A stretch of DNA of 64,000 nucleotides from Rhodanobacter sp. B04. GTDB taxonomy: Bacteria > Pseudomonadota > Gammaproteobacteria > Xanthomonadales > Rhodanobacteraceae. Each line of letters opens with the position of its first letter. Position 1 is the first letter of the stretch. Below the pieces are notes generated by a model. The model did not search any database. It worked only from the letters and a program-made list of their open reading frames with translations, and was not told the origin of the DNA. Positions 25,619 through 34,712 of the stretch are shown here, piece after piece. A program made the translations under genes and the position numbers. The stretch covers positions 248,001-312,000 of the forward strand of contig NZ_MUNV01000009.1 in assembly GCF_002001125.1 (NCBI RefSeq), read 5' to 3'.

Positions 25619-26857
25619 TCACACTGCCCGCGTCGCCTCTATCGGTGGCACCGCCGCTGCGCGACGCGCCGGACCGAACACGGCGACCTGCCCCAGCAGC
25701 CACAGCAGCAACGCTCCCATGCCGAGTACCCATAACGGCATTCGCGGCAGTTCCCAGTACTTCATCAACATCAGATTGGCCGCCACGCCGAACAGCGCGC
25801 CCAACACGATGCCACCGCTGACGATCAGAAAATTCTCGACCTGGAAATAGCGCAGGATGTGACGACGCGTCGCGCCCAGCGCCCGTCGAATGCCAATTTG
25901 CCGGCGCCGCTGGCTGACCCAGAAACTGCTCAGGCCGACGATGCCGCCGGCCGTCGCCAGCAGAAGAAGCACGCAAGCCACGCCCATCGCGATCGCCACG
26001 CCGCGGTCGGTGGCGTAACCCCCGGCACGCGCCTCGGCCAGGGTGATCACGCCATCCGGATTGATCACGCGCAACCGATTGTTCGCCAGCAAGGCTGCCG
26101 GCGCCGCCTGCAGCAGCGCCGGCAACTCGCCAGGGCGTGCACGCACCAGGTAGACAGCGCCGGCCGGATCGGCCAGTCGCGCGGGCACCAGGATGGAGTC
26201 CTCGTCGATCGTACGCGTGGTACTGCCGGCATAAGGACCCTGCAGGACATCGACGATTCCGATGATGGTGGTCGGGCCACCGACCAGGTACACGGTTTTT
26301 CCCAACGCCGAGCCATCCGGAAAAAGCTTGTATGCCAGGTCGCGGGTGATGATCACCACGGCTGGCGCGACACGGTCGTACGGTCCCAGGCTGCCGATCT
26401 CGTCGGCGCGAAAGTTGCGGCCGGCGAGCAGGCTGATGCCCAGCGTGTCCAGCGCGTGCTCGTCGGCAAAGTAGACGATGGAAAACTGTGGCCGCTGCGT
26501 CTGCTGCGGCTGCCGCCTGACGCCAGCCAGCAGCCCCCAGCCGCCTTCCAGCGGATAGGCCTCGCTGGCGAATGCGTCACGTACGCCTGGCATGCTGCGC
26601 AACGTGGCCAGATCCGCGCGCATCCGCGCATCGACCTGCGCCACATCCAGCTTGCCCACCCATTCGTTCCTGATCACGAACAGATGCGCCTCGTCCGTGC
26701 CCGTCGGGCGCGACAGGTGCACCCACCGGGTCTGCACGATGAACAGGGCATTGCTGACGATCATCAAGGTCAAGGCGACCTGCAGCACGATCAGGCTCGT
26801 CGCCACCCGATGCCGGCGCAACGCAACGAGGATCGGCTGGATCTGCATCGCGTTCAT
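25619..26857 (-). CDS. ABC transporter permease, MacB/FtsX type (second of pair)
   Basis: A 412-residue protein with the FtsX/MacB permease layout: one N-terminal membrane helix (VATSLIVLQVALTLMIVSNALF), a large extracytoplasmic domain of about 230 residues, then three C-terminal helices. The first of these is followed by QRRRQIGIRRALGATRRHI, the conserved cytoplasmic loop. ATG 26857 overlaps the stop of the upstream permease (ATGA), so the pair is coupled. Such pairs work with an ATPase in export of peptides or lipoproteins, or in mechanotransmission. No ATPase gene is next to them in this window. Confidence 0.82.
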   Translation of the reverse strand: MNAMQIQPILVALRRHRVATSLIVLQVALTLMIVSNALFIVQTRWVHLSRPTGTDEAHLFVIRNEWVGKLDVAQVDARMRADLATLRSMPGVRDAFASEAYPLEGGWGLLAGVRRQPQQTQRPQFSIVYFADEHALDTLGISLLAGRNFRADEIGSLGPYDRVAPAVVIITRDLAYKLFPDGSALGKTVYLVGGPTTIIGIVDVLQGPYAGSTTRTIDEDSILVPARLADPAGAVYLVRARPGELPALLQAAPAALLANNRLRVINPDGVITLAEARAGGYATDRGVAIAMGVACVLLLLATAGGIVGLSSFWVSQRRRQIGIRRALGATRRHILRYFQVENFLIVSGGIVLGALFGVAANLMLMKYWELPRMPLWVLGMGALLLWLLGQVAVFGPARRAAAVPPIEATRAV

Positions 26858-28185
26858 CCGCTGGACTTCAGCTGCCACGCAGGCTGCACCTGCGCCGCAC
26901 GCCAAACGGGATAGAGCGCCGCGATCAAGGTCGTGATCACGGCCACCAGCACGGTCAGCAGCACCAATGCCGGGTCCAGCCGCACCAAGCCCGCAATCTT
27001 CGCCTCGAACACCAGCCGGATGCCGGACAGGCCGAGTAGCGTCAGCAGCAGGCCCAGCACGCCGCCGGCCAGTCCGAGCGCCGCCGCCTCGACCAGGAAC
27101 TGTCGATGGATCGCCCCGCGCGACGCACCGAGTGCACGGCGCACACCGACCTCAAGCGCGCGGCGCATGAATCCTGCAAGCAACAGACCCATCACGTTGA
27201 CGAGGCAGATGAGCAGAAAACCCATCGAGACGATCATCGAAAGCTTCGACGCCTTCGGCACCACATGCTCGACATCGAGCCACTGCATCACGCTGCGCAG
27301 GCGCACGTTCGGCGCCCATGCAAAGCGGCCGACGCGCTGCTGCTCGGCGGCATAGTTGCCCAGATACTGCCGGTACCGCCGGGTGTCGGCAGCGGTCGGC
27401 AGTTCCACCCAGGCACTGATCCACACGCATTCGCCCCGCAGGAAGGCGCTCCAGCCGGGGCCATGGGAACTGCTGTCGTCGGTGCTGCTGCAATAGGACG
27501 CGCCGCTGCTGCTTTTCTGCAGATCGATCGCATGGCCAAACGGGATATAGATCTGCCCTGGAGCGCCGAAAGCCCCACCGGCGCTGCTGGCCAGATCGAA
27601 GAAGCGAGGGCGTGGATTCCAGTCATCCAGTACCCCGGCGATGCGGTAATCGTGTGCATCCAGGTTGATCACGCGTCCCACGCTATCGGCTCCGCCGAAC
27701 AGCTGCCGGTTGAGCGCATCGCTGATCACGACTACCGCGGCGCGATGCGCGTCATCGGCAGCGCTCCAGTGGCTGCCATACCGGAACGGTACGTCGAACA
27801 TCGCGAAGAAATCGCTGGTGACCGCATCCCCGGGCAGCGAGAACGGCTGCCGCTGGCTGTCGCCGGGCACGATCGACAGGCTGACCGGGTAGACCAGGGC
27901 CTGTCGTACGGCCTTGCTCGCGGCCAGCAGCGCCGTGGCATCGGTGTAGCTGAGCAGATCGGGCGGCTCGCCCTGATAGGTTTTGGTGGGGCCGAAATTA
28001 TCGACCTGCGCCACGAACAGCTGGTTCGATTTCCACGGTATCGGATCGGCTGCGGTGGCACGGAACACCGCATAACTGACCATGCAGGTGGCGACGCCGC
28101 ACCCCATCAGCACGATCACCAGCGCGGTCAGCGCCCGGCTGCGGCGAGAGCTGCGCAGGGCCAGACCGAGGTAGTACGCCATCAT
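26854..28185 (-). CDS. ABC transporter permease, MacB/FtsX type (first of pair)
   Basis: A 443-residue FtsX-type permease: N-terminal helix (ALTALVIVLMGCGVATCMVS), periplasmic domain with KSSSGASYCSSTDDSSS (a Cys/Ser-rich loop), and three C-terminal helices with RRALEVGVRRALGASRGAI after the first. It lies 40 bases downstream of the hybrid histidine kinase on the same strand, so it may belong to the same transcript. The start is MM at 28185/28182. Domain order equals that of its downstream partner, and they presumably form a heterodimer. The missing ATPase is notable. Confidence 0.82.
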   Translation of the reverse strand: MMAYYLGLALRSSRRSRALTALVIVLMGCGVATCMVSYAVFRATAADPIPWKSNQLFVAQVDNFGPTKTYQGEPPDLLSYTDATALLAASKAVRQALVYPVSLSIVPGDSQRQPFSLPGDAVTSDFFAMFDVPFRYGSHWSAADDAHRAAVVVISDALNRQLFGGADSVGRVINLDAHDYRIAGVLDDWNPRPRFFDLASSAGGAFGAPGQIYIPFGHAIDLQKSSSGASYCSSTDDSSSHGPGWSAFLRGECVWISAWVELPTAADTRRYRQYLGNYAAEQQRVGRFAWAPNVRLRSVMQWLDVEHVVPKASKLSMIVSMGFLLICLVNVMGLLLAGFMRRALEVGVRRALGASRGAIHRQFLVEAAALGLAGGVLGLLLTLLGLSGIRLVFEAKIAGLVRLDPALVLLTVLVAVITTLIAALYPVWRAAQVQPAWQLKSSG

Positions 28186-28224
28186 GTGCCGGGCGCCGTT
28201 GCTGTCATGTGCGCGGCGATCGAC

Positions 28225-29790
28225 TCAGCCGTGGCCATCGGCGGCTTGCAGCGCCTTGCGCAGAGTACGCAACAGCGCCTGGGTAGTGACCGGCTTGTCC
28301 AGCAGGTAGAGATGCTGCAGCGGTGGCAGTTCGTGCAGATCCGGCCGCGCGTCAGGGCGGGCCAGCAGCACCACGGCGCCGCCGTAGCCCTGCTCGATCA
28401 GCGCGGCCAGCGTGCGCACGCCGGTAAACAGGTTCATGTCCGCATCCAGCAGGACCAGGTCGGGCAGGCCGCCGGCCTCGATCCATTGCAACGCGGCGGT
28501 GCCGCTCTGGCTGGCGTGCGCCTGATAGCCGTAGGCATCCAGCATGTCGGCCAGCAGCGACAGCTGGCCGGCCTCCTCCACCACCACCAGCACGCGCTCG
28601 GCCGCACCTTCCAGACTGTCCATCTCGTCCGATTGCTCGCTGTCGGCAACCAGCTCGTCGAGCGGGATATACAGGTCGAAGCGGGTGCCGCGGCCCGGCG
28701 CGCTGTCCACCCGCATCACGCCACCATGACTGCTGACGATGCGCTTGCACGACAGCAGGCCCAGCCCGGTGCCGGCCTCCTTGGTGGTGAAGAACGGCTC
28801 GAACAGATGCTCCAGCACCGTCTGGTCCATGCCGGGACCGCTATCGATCACGCTGATGCGCAGATAGTGGCCCGACCGCGGCGACTCCTGGGGCAACAGG
28901 AAGAAATCCTCCGACAGCTGCACCTGCGAAGTCTCGATACGCAGGTGCCCACCCTCCGGCATCGCCTGGATCGCATTCAGGCACAGGTTGAGCAGGCACT
29001 GCTGCAGCTCGGTGTGGTTGCCCTCGAACGACAGCTCGGGATTATCGATGGCCAGTTCCATCGTCACCGTGCGCGGTACGCTGCCCTGCATCAGCAGGTC
29101 GAAGGCACTGAACAGCGCACCCAGCCGCACCTGTTCCGCGCGCCGCGCGCCGCGCGCGAACGACAGCATCGAGTGCACCATGTCCAGGCCGCGCTTGCCG
29201 CAGTCGCGCACCAGCTTGCCCAGGCGGGCCAGGCGCGGATCGTGCTGGTAGTCCTGTAGGCTGTCGCCGGCCAGCAACAGCGGTTGCAGCAGGTTGCGCA
29301 GGTCATGGCTGAGGCCACCGGCGAGCATCGCCAGGCTCTCGAAGCGCTGCGCACGGATCAGCTCCGCCTCGGCACGGCGGCTGGCCTTGCGCGCCTCGAC
29401 CTCGGCCAGTGCGCGACGTACCGCGCTGGCCAGCCGCGCCGGATTCTGCTTGAGGATGTAATCGGTGGCACCGTTGCGCAGCGCTTCGATCGCCGCCTCT
29501 TCGCCGAGCGTGGCGGAGACGAAGATGAAGGGCAGGTCCTCGTCGCGCTGGCGCAGCAGCTCGAGCGCGCGCTGGCCGGAAAAGCCCGGCATGCTCAGAT
29601 CCGACAGCACGATGTGCGGCCTGAATTCATCCAGCGCGGCGAGGAAACTTGCCTCGTCGTCGACCAGTTGCACCTCGTGCTCGATGCCGTCGCCATCGAG
29701 TTCGGCCAGCACCAGCTCGGCATCGAGCTCGCTGTCCTCGACCTGCAGCACACGGATGCTCGGCATGGTTCGAAGCTGCGGATTGGACAT
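28225..29790 (-). CDS. Hybrid sensor: receiver - histidine kinase - receiver
   Basis: A 521-residue soluble protein. Receiver 1 (about 10-125) has phospho-Asp in IVLSDLSMPG near residue 60. The HisKA domain has GGLSHDLRN near residue 162. The HATPase contains NLCLNAIQAMPEGG, DSGPGMD and GTGLGL. Receiver 2 (about 395-510) has LVLLDADMN. The lack of membrane helices means the input comes through receiver 1, probably from the upstream kinase/regulator. Start choice is ambiguous: ATG 29790 is used, ATG 29820 has a better AGGG site, and ATG 29766 abuts the domain. It is the third gene of the signalling set and lies just before the permease pair. Confidence 0.83.
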   Translation of the reverse strand: MSNPQLRTMPSIRVLQVEDSELDAELVLAELDGDGIEHEVQLVDDEASFLAALDEFRPHIVLSDLSMPGFSGQRALELLRQRDEDLPFIFVSATLGEEAAIEALRNGATDYILKQNPARLASAVRRALAEVEARKASRRAEAELIRAQRFESLAMLAGGLSHDLRNLLQPLLLAGDSLQDYQHDPRLARLGKLVRDCGKRGLDMVHSMLSFARGARRAEQVRLGALFSAFDLLMQGSVPRTVTMELAIDNPELSFEGNHTELQQCLLNLCLNAIQAMPEGGHLRIETSQVQLSEDFFLLPQESPRSGHYLRISVIDSGPGMDQTVLEHLFEPFFTTKEAGTGLGLLSCKRIVSSHGGVMRVDSAPGRGTRFDLYIPLDELVADSEQSDEMDSLEGAAERVLVVVEEAGQLSLLADMLDAYGYQAHASQSGTAALQWIEAGGLPDLVLLDADMNLFTGVRTLAALIEQGYGGAVVLLARPDARPDLHELPPLQHLYLLDKPVTTQALLRTLRKALQAADGHG

Positions 29791-29886
29791 CTGGGTTCTC
29801 ACGACCGCTCTCGCCTGCATCGACGCCCTGCCACCTTTCGCGAACCGCAGTCCTGCGTCCGCGCCCCCTGCCACTGCATCATCTGC

Positions 29887-30333
29887 TCAGTCCTGCTCCG
29901 GCGCCTGGTTGAGCACGGCCCAGAACTGCCCCAGCGTGCGTACCGCATCGAAGAACTGATCCACGTCGACCGGCTTGATCACATAGGCATTCGCGCCGAG
30001 GTCCCAGCTGCGTGCCAGATCGCTCTCCTCGCGCGACGACGACAGGATCACCACCGGAATCCGCCGCAGCCGCTCGTCACCGCGCATATGGGTCAGCACG
30101 TCCAGCCCGTTCATGCGCGGCATCTTGATGTCCAGCAACACGACGGCCGGATCGCCCGGCTCACGCGACGCCCACGCGCCACGCGCATGGAGATAGTCCA
30201 GGCATTCCACACCGTCCTCCAGGTGCACGACCGGATTGGCAAGATGCGCCTCGGCCAGCGCGTCCATGGCCATTTCGGCGTCCGCCATGCTGTCTTCCAC
30301 CAGCAGGATGGTGCGCAGATCCTGTTTGTTCAT
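29887..30333 (-). CDS. Single-domain response regulator (Rcp1-like)
   Basis: A 148-residue stand-alone receiver: ILLVEDSMADAE acidic pocket, phospho-Asp in VVLLDIKMPRMNG near residue 68, switch residues VVILSSS, and Lys in YVIKPVD. There is no output domain. It resembles the small regulators paired with phytochrome-like kinases. It starts 9 bases after the sensor kinase stop, so it is co-transcribed and is the probable phosphate acceptor, passing the signal to the downstream hybrid kinase. Confidence 0.88.
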   Translation of the reverse strand: MNKQDLRTILLVEDSMADAEMAMDALAEAHLANPVVHLEDGVECLDYLHARGAWASREPGDPAVVLLDIKMPRMNGLDVLTHMRGDERLRRIPVVILSSSREESDLARSWDLGANAYVIKPVDVDQFFDAVRTLGQFWAVLNQAPEQD

Positions 30334-30342
30334 GCCAGGTCC

Positions 30343-32124
30343 TCAGGTACGTGCCCCGGCCAGATCGGTGGCCGGCAGCGAAAAATGAAAGCGGGCGCCC
30401 TGCCCGGGTTCGGCATCGGCCCAGACACGCCCGCCGTGCCGCGCCACGATGCGCCGCACATTGGCCAGCCCGATGCCGTTGCCCGGAAATTCCGAGCTGC
30501 GATGCAACCGCTGGAAAACACCGAACAGCTTGTCCGCGTACTGCATGTCGAAGCCGGCGCCGTTGTCGGCCACGGTGAACTCGTACTCGCCGTCGCGACC
30601 CTGCTGCAGACTCACCCCGATGTGCGCTACCTCGCGATGGCCGGTGTATTTGACCGCGTTGCCGAGCAGGTTCTGCCACACCGTACGCAGCATGTTCTCG
30701 TCGCCGATCACCATCGGCAGCGGCGCAATGTTCCATACGATGCGCCGGTCCGGCTCAACGGATTCGGCCAGCGCGCGCGCCTCGTCGACCAGCGACTGCA
30801 TGTCAACCGCCTGCAGGCGCAAGGCGCCCCGGCCGAGTCGCGAGAACACCAGCAGGTCGTCGATCAGCAGTGCCATGCGCTGCGCCGAGCTGCTGATCAC
30901 CTCGATGTAATGGCCGACCTTGTCGTCGACCCGTTCACCCAGGTGCTGCTCCAGCTTGCGCGCGAACCCGGCGATGTGCCGCAGCGGCGCGCGCAGGTCG
31001 TGCGACACCGAATAGCTGAACGCCTCCAGCTCGCGGTTGACGTCGGAAATCTGCGCCACCTTGCCTTCGAGCTGGTGGTTGAGTTCGTTCACCCGCTGCT
31101 CGGCCAGTGCCCGCGCCGTGACGTCGCTGACCGTCAACAACAGCGCATGCGCATCGTTGTCCTGCTGCTGCAGCCTGCGTGCATTGATCACCACATGCCG
31201 CTCGACTCCGTCGGCGGTGCGCTGGATCATCTCGTAATCCCACAGCTCGCGGTCGCGCAGCAGCACGTCATTGAGCCGCTGCAACAGCACGCCATCGCTC
31301 CACGCACCCTCGCCGATCTGGGCCAGCTGCTGCACCCGCCGCTTCGGATCGAGTCCGTACAGCTCGCTGAAGGCGTTGTTCACCAGCAGACTGTTCAGGT
31401 TCTCATCGAACAAGGCGATCGGTTCGCGCACGGCCTGGAAGATCAGCTGCGAACGCAGCACCGCACGCCCTTCGCGGGTCTCTGCCAGCTGACGCTGGCC
31501 AATCTGACGCTCGGACGCGATCACGATGATCACCAGCAGCAGCAGCTGTGCCAGCGCGGTGATGGTGAGCACGAGGCGGCCGTTGGCAGCCTTCTTCGCG
31601 GCCCGCATGCGGCGGGCCTGCAACAGATGCTCTTCCGTGCTCACGATCGCGCCGATCTTCGCGTTCATCGGGAACAGATCGGCGGCGTCGCGCAGCGACT
31701 GCCGGGCACCGGCCGGATTGTCCTGCTGCAGACGGGCCAGCGCCTGGCCCATCATGGCGATGCGGCCGTTGACGCTGCTTTCCAGCGCACCGACCTGGAT
31801 CTGCTGATCAGGGTTGTCGCGCGTCATCTCGCGCAGATCCCTCAGCATGCCCGGCACATCTTCGCCGGCCCGGGCAGCACGCTTGCGGGTCATGTCGGTG
31901 CCGTCCCCCACCAGCAGCCGATAGCACCCGACCTCACTGTCGTGCACTACAAAGGCGATCTGGTAAGTCAGCGCTTTCACCGTCGCCGAATGGGGCACCC
32001 ACTCGGTGGCGGTCTCGGTTTCGCGCGAATTGGTCAGCGTGACGATATACGGCAGGATGACGATGATCAGCATCGCCAGCAGCAAGCCGGCTGTGCGCCA
32101 GCGCAGGATCCCTCTGACTTTCAT
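30343..32124 (-). CDS. Membrane sensor histidine kinase (CHASE3-like, PAS)
   Basis: A 593-residue kinase. Helix 1 is about residues 12-30. A mostly helical periplasmic domain of about 150 residues follows, CHASE3-like, containing CYRLLVGD. Helix 2 is near 188-205 and a PAS domain about 225-345. The HisKA has YSVSHDLRAPLRHIAGFARKL and the HATPase has NLLGNAVKYTG, DNGAGFDM and GNGIGL. The kinase core is of the phytochrome-like/bacteriophytochrome-associated type. First gene of the three-gene signalling unit. The stimulus is unknown. Confidence 0.87.
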   Translation of the reverse strand: MKVRGILRWRTAGLLLAMLIIVILPYIVTLTNSRETETATEWVPHSATVKALTYQIAFVVHDSEVGCYRLLVGDGTDMTRKRAARAGEDVPGMLRDLREMTRDNPDQQIQVGALESSVNGRIAMMGQALARLQQDNPAGARQSLRDAADLFPMNAKIGAIVSTEEHLLQARRMRAAKKAANGRLVLTITALAQLLLLVIIVIASERQIGQRQLAETREGRAVLRSQLIFQAVREPIALFDENLNSLLVNNAFSELYGLDPKRRVQQLAQIGEGAWSDGVLLQRLNDVLLRDRELWDYEMIQRTADGVERHVVINARRLQQQDNDAHALLLTVSDVTARALAEQRVNELNHQLEGKVAQISDVNRELEAFSYSVSHDLRAPLRHIAGFARKLEQHLGERVDDKVGHYIEVISSSAQRMALLIDDLLVFSRLGRGALRLQAVDMQSLVDEARALAESVEPDRRIVWNIAPLPMVIGDENMLRTVWQNLLGNAVKYTGHREVAHIGVSLQQGRDGEYEFTVADNGAGFDMQYADKLFGVFQRLHRSSEFPGNGIGLANVRRIVARHGGRVWADAEPGQGARFHFSLPATDLAGART

Positions 32125-32253
32125 TCGACTTGCAACACCGGCCAGCCCGACATGGGAGCAACTTCGGTCATTCTGGCATGTTTTCGCAGGCCATCCACCG
32201 GCCTAGCCGATGGTGCCATCAGCTCATTGCATCGACGACATCCGCGCTTCCGT

Positions 32254-34575
32254 TCACTGGCCGTAACGGCTCGTCGAACCCGGTCGCGCGGTGTCGCTGC
32301 GGCCCCACACCCGGTTCGGTTCGGGCTGCATGGTGAAGCGCAGTTCGCCGCCGGCAAGGATGTCGGCGTGGCGCAGATAGACGCGGTCCAGCGGCTTGCC
32401 GTTGAGCGTCACCGCGCCGACGTAGGGATGCGCGTCATCCAGCTTTTCGGCCACCACGGTGAAGGTATGCCCGTTGGGCAGATGGATCGCCGCCTTCGGC
32501 ACGAACGGCCGGCCGATCGCGTACTCGTCGCTGGCTGGCGTGACCGGATAGAAACCGAGTGCGGTGAACACGTACCACGCCGACATCTGGCCAAGGTCGT
32601 CGTTGCCGACCAGGCCGTCCGGTCGCGTGGCGTACTGGCTGTCCATGATCTGCTTCAGCCGCTGCTGCGTCTTCCACGCCGCGCCGGCGTAGTCGTAAAG
32701 ATAGGCGATGTGATGGCTGGGCTCGTTGCCGTGCGCGTACCAGCCGATCAGGCCGGTGATGTCCTCCACGTCCTTGAAGATGGACGGATCGACCTTGGCG
32801 TCGAACAGCTGGTCGAGCTTGCTGACGAACTTCGCATCGCCGCCGAAGGCGCCAATCAGTCCGGCCACATCCTGCGGCACGTACCATGAGTACTGCCAGG
32901 CATTGGCCTCGGTGTAGTCGCTGCCATACGCGGCGGAGGCCGGATCGAACGGCTCGCGGAACTGGCCGTTGCTCAGGCGCGCACGCATGAAGCCGGTCTT
33001 CGGATCCCACACGTTGCGCCAGTTGCCGGCACGCTTCTCGAACGTCGCGGCGATGTCGCTCTTGCCCATCGCCTTGGCCATCTGCGCGATCGCCCAGTCG
33101 TCATAGGCGTATTCCTGGGTCTTGGAGCCACCCTCCACTTCCTTGTCGATCGGCACGTAGCCGAGCTTCATGTAATCGGCGAGGTCGCCGTAGTTGCCAT
33201 AGGTGGCGGTGGACACCATCGCCTGCAGCGCCTTGTCATTGTCGAAACCGCGCACACCCTTGATGTACGCATCGGCAATGATCGCCACGGCGTGATAGCC
33301 GGTCATGCACCAGGTCTCCAGTCCCTGATAGCTCCACACCGGCAGCATGCCGAATGGACTGGCCTGCTGCGCGGCGATCAGCGAACGGATGAACTGCGTG
33401 CTGAGGTCCGGGCGCAGCAGCACCATCAGCGGCTCCTCCGCGCGGTAGACATCCCACATCGACCAGCTGGAATAGAACTCGAAACCGTCCGCGTGGTGCA
33501 CCTGATGATCCGGGCCGCGGTAGTCGCCGTTGACGTCCATGCTCAGCGTCGGCGCCAGCATCGCGTGGTACAGCGAGGTGTAGAAGCCGGTGCGCTGCGT
33601 CGGCGTGCCGTCCACATCGATCACCGACAACGCCTTGTTCCAGGCCGCCGTCGCCGCGGCGCGACGGGCATCGAAGTCCCAACCGGCACCGTCCTGGTCG
33701 AGGTTGGCGATCGCGTTCGCCTGGCTCACCGACGAGATCGCCACCTTCACTTCCAGCGGCTGCTTCAGCACGCCGAAATCGAACACACCGACCAGGGCCC
33801 GCCCGTTCTGCGCATTCTGGTCTTCCGCTTGGTTGCCCGGTCCGGCGAACCCCTTGTAGACCACGTCCGTCTCGCGGTCGTACAGCTCGCGCGACGTCAT
33901 CGGTTGCGAGAAGCGCAGCGCGAAACACAGCTCGCGCCCCGGTGCCCAACCGCGGGTGGTGCGGCAGCCGGTGACGGTGCCATCCGGATGGACCCGCAGA
34001 TTGGCCCACAGCACTTTGCCGGCGTAGTCGTAGATGCTCGGGCGCAGGTCGAGCAGCACATGCGCCGGCTTGCCGGCCGGGAAGCCATATCGATGCCAGC
34101 CCACCCGACGCCCGGCCGTGAGTTCGGCGCGCACGCCGTAATCGCTCAGCGTCACCGCGTAGTAGCCGGCCTGCACCACTTCGCTGGCGTGGCTGAAGCG
34201 CGAGCGATAGCCACTGCCGGGCTTGGTCGCATCACCCGGATCGAGTTTCACGTCGCCCGTGATCGGCATCACCAGCACATCGCCCAGATCCGAATGGCCC
34301 GAACCGGAGAAGTGCGTGTGCGAGAAGCCCATGATGGTGGGGTCGCCGTACTGGTAGCCGGCCGCCCACTTGTAGGCGTGCTTGAAATCCGGCACCGCGG
34401 TGTCGGGGGACAGCTGGATCATCCCGAACGGCACCGTCGCCCCCGGAAAGGTATGCCCATCGCCACCGGTGCCGATGCGCGGATCGACCGCATCGGCATG
34501 GCCGGAAGCCGCCATCGCGGACACCGGACCCAGGCTGAGGGCGACCATCAACAGGCGGAACCAGGGGCTGGCCAT
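32254..34575 (-). CDS. GH92 exo-alpha-mannosidase (1), secreted
   Basis: A 773-residue protein with a signal peptide (WFRLLMVALSLGPVSAMA). GH92 hallmarks in order: DPRIGTGGDGHTFPGATVPFG, FSHTHFSGSGHSD, WSMWDVYRAEEPL, GNEPSHHIAYLY and VGNDDLGQMSAWYVF near the C-terminus. The last carries the catalytic base region. GH92 enzymes are calcium-dependent inverting alpha-mannosidases (1,2, 1,3 or 1,4). ATG 34575 has CGGAG at good spacing. The operator copy at 34592-34607 overlaps the leader immediately upstream, so repression by the divergent LacI regulator is expected. It releases mannose for the genes downstream of that regulator. Confidence 0.92.
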   Translation of the reverse strand: MASPWFRLLMVALSLGPVSAMAASGHADAVDPRIGTGGDGHTFPGATVPFGMIQLSPDTAVPDFKHAYKWAAGYQYGDPTIMGFSHTHFSGSGHSDLGDVLVMPITGDVKLDPGDATKPGSGYRSRFSHASEVVQAGYYAVTLSDYGVRAELTAGRRVGWHRYGFPAGKPAHVLLDLRPSIYDYAGKVLWANLRVHPDGTVTGCRTTRGWAPGRELCFALRFSQPMTSRELYDRETDVVYKGFAGPGNQAEDQNAQNGRALVGVFDFGVLKQPLEVKVAISSVSQANAIANLDQDGAGWDFDARRAAATAAWNKALSVIDVDGTPTQRTGFYTSLYHAMLAPTLSMDVNGDYRGPDHQVHHADGFEFYSSWSMWDVYRAEEPLMVLLRPDLSTQFIRSLIAAQQASPFGMLPVWSYQGLETWCMTGYHAVAIIADAYIKGVRGFDNDKALQAMVSTATYGNYGDLADYMKLGYVPIDKEVEGGSKTQEYAYDDWAIAQMAKAMGKSDIAATFEKRAGNWRNVWDPKTGFMRARLSNGQFREPFDPASAAYGSDYTEANAWQYSWYVPQDVAGLIGAFGGDAKFVSKLDQLFDAKVDPSIFKDVEDITGLIGWYAHGNEPSHHIAYLYDYAGAAWKTQQRLKQIMDSQYATRPDGLVGNDDLGQMSAWYVFTALGFYPVTPASDEYAIGRPFVPKAAIHLPNGHTFTVVAEKLDDAHPYVGAVTLNGKPLDRVYLRHADILAGGELRFTMQPEPNRVWGRSDTARPGSTSRYGQ

Positions 34576-34591
34576 CGCGCGATACTCCGAG

Positions 34592-34607
34592 TTTGGATCG
34601 TTCCAAA
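34592..34607. promoter_or_regulatory. LacI-type operator 1 (GH92 side)
   Basis: TTTGGATCGTTCCAAA is an almost perfect palindrome, typical of LacI-family operators. It begins 17 bases upstream of the GH92 start codon and recurs 93 bases away in front of the regulator gene. Confidence 0.78.
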
Positions 34608-34684
34608 TGCGGCACGCTAGCACTGCCGCCCGCGCATCGCATGTTGCGCTGCGAGATCGACGGCGTTGCACAGACATGGTTACA

Positions 34685-34700
34685 TTTGGATCGTTCCAAT
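34685..34700. promoter_or_regulatory. LacI-type operator 2 (regulator side)
   Basis: TTTGGATCGTTCCAAT, identical to operator 1 over 15 bases, ends 12 bases before the regulator ATG at 34713. The pair suits looping repression of both divergent units and autoregulation. Confidence 0.78.
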
Positions 34701-34712
34701 CTGGAAATAACG

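Noticed and set aside
29284-32889. Very long plus-strand open frame (about 1200 codons)
   Set aside because: It is antisense to the kinase set and part of GH92 and is rich in His, Gln and Arg, as expected of a GC-rich shadow. The minus strand has complete conserved domains.
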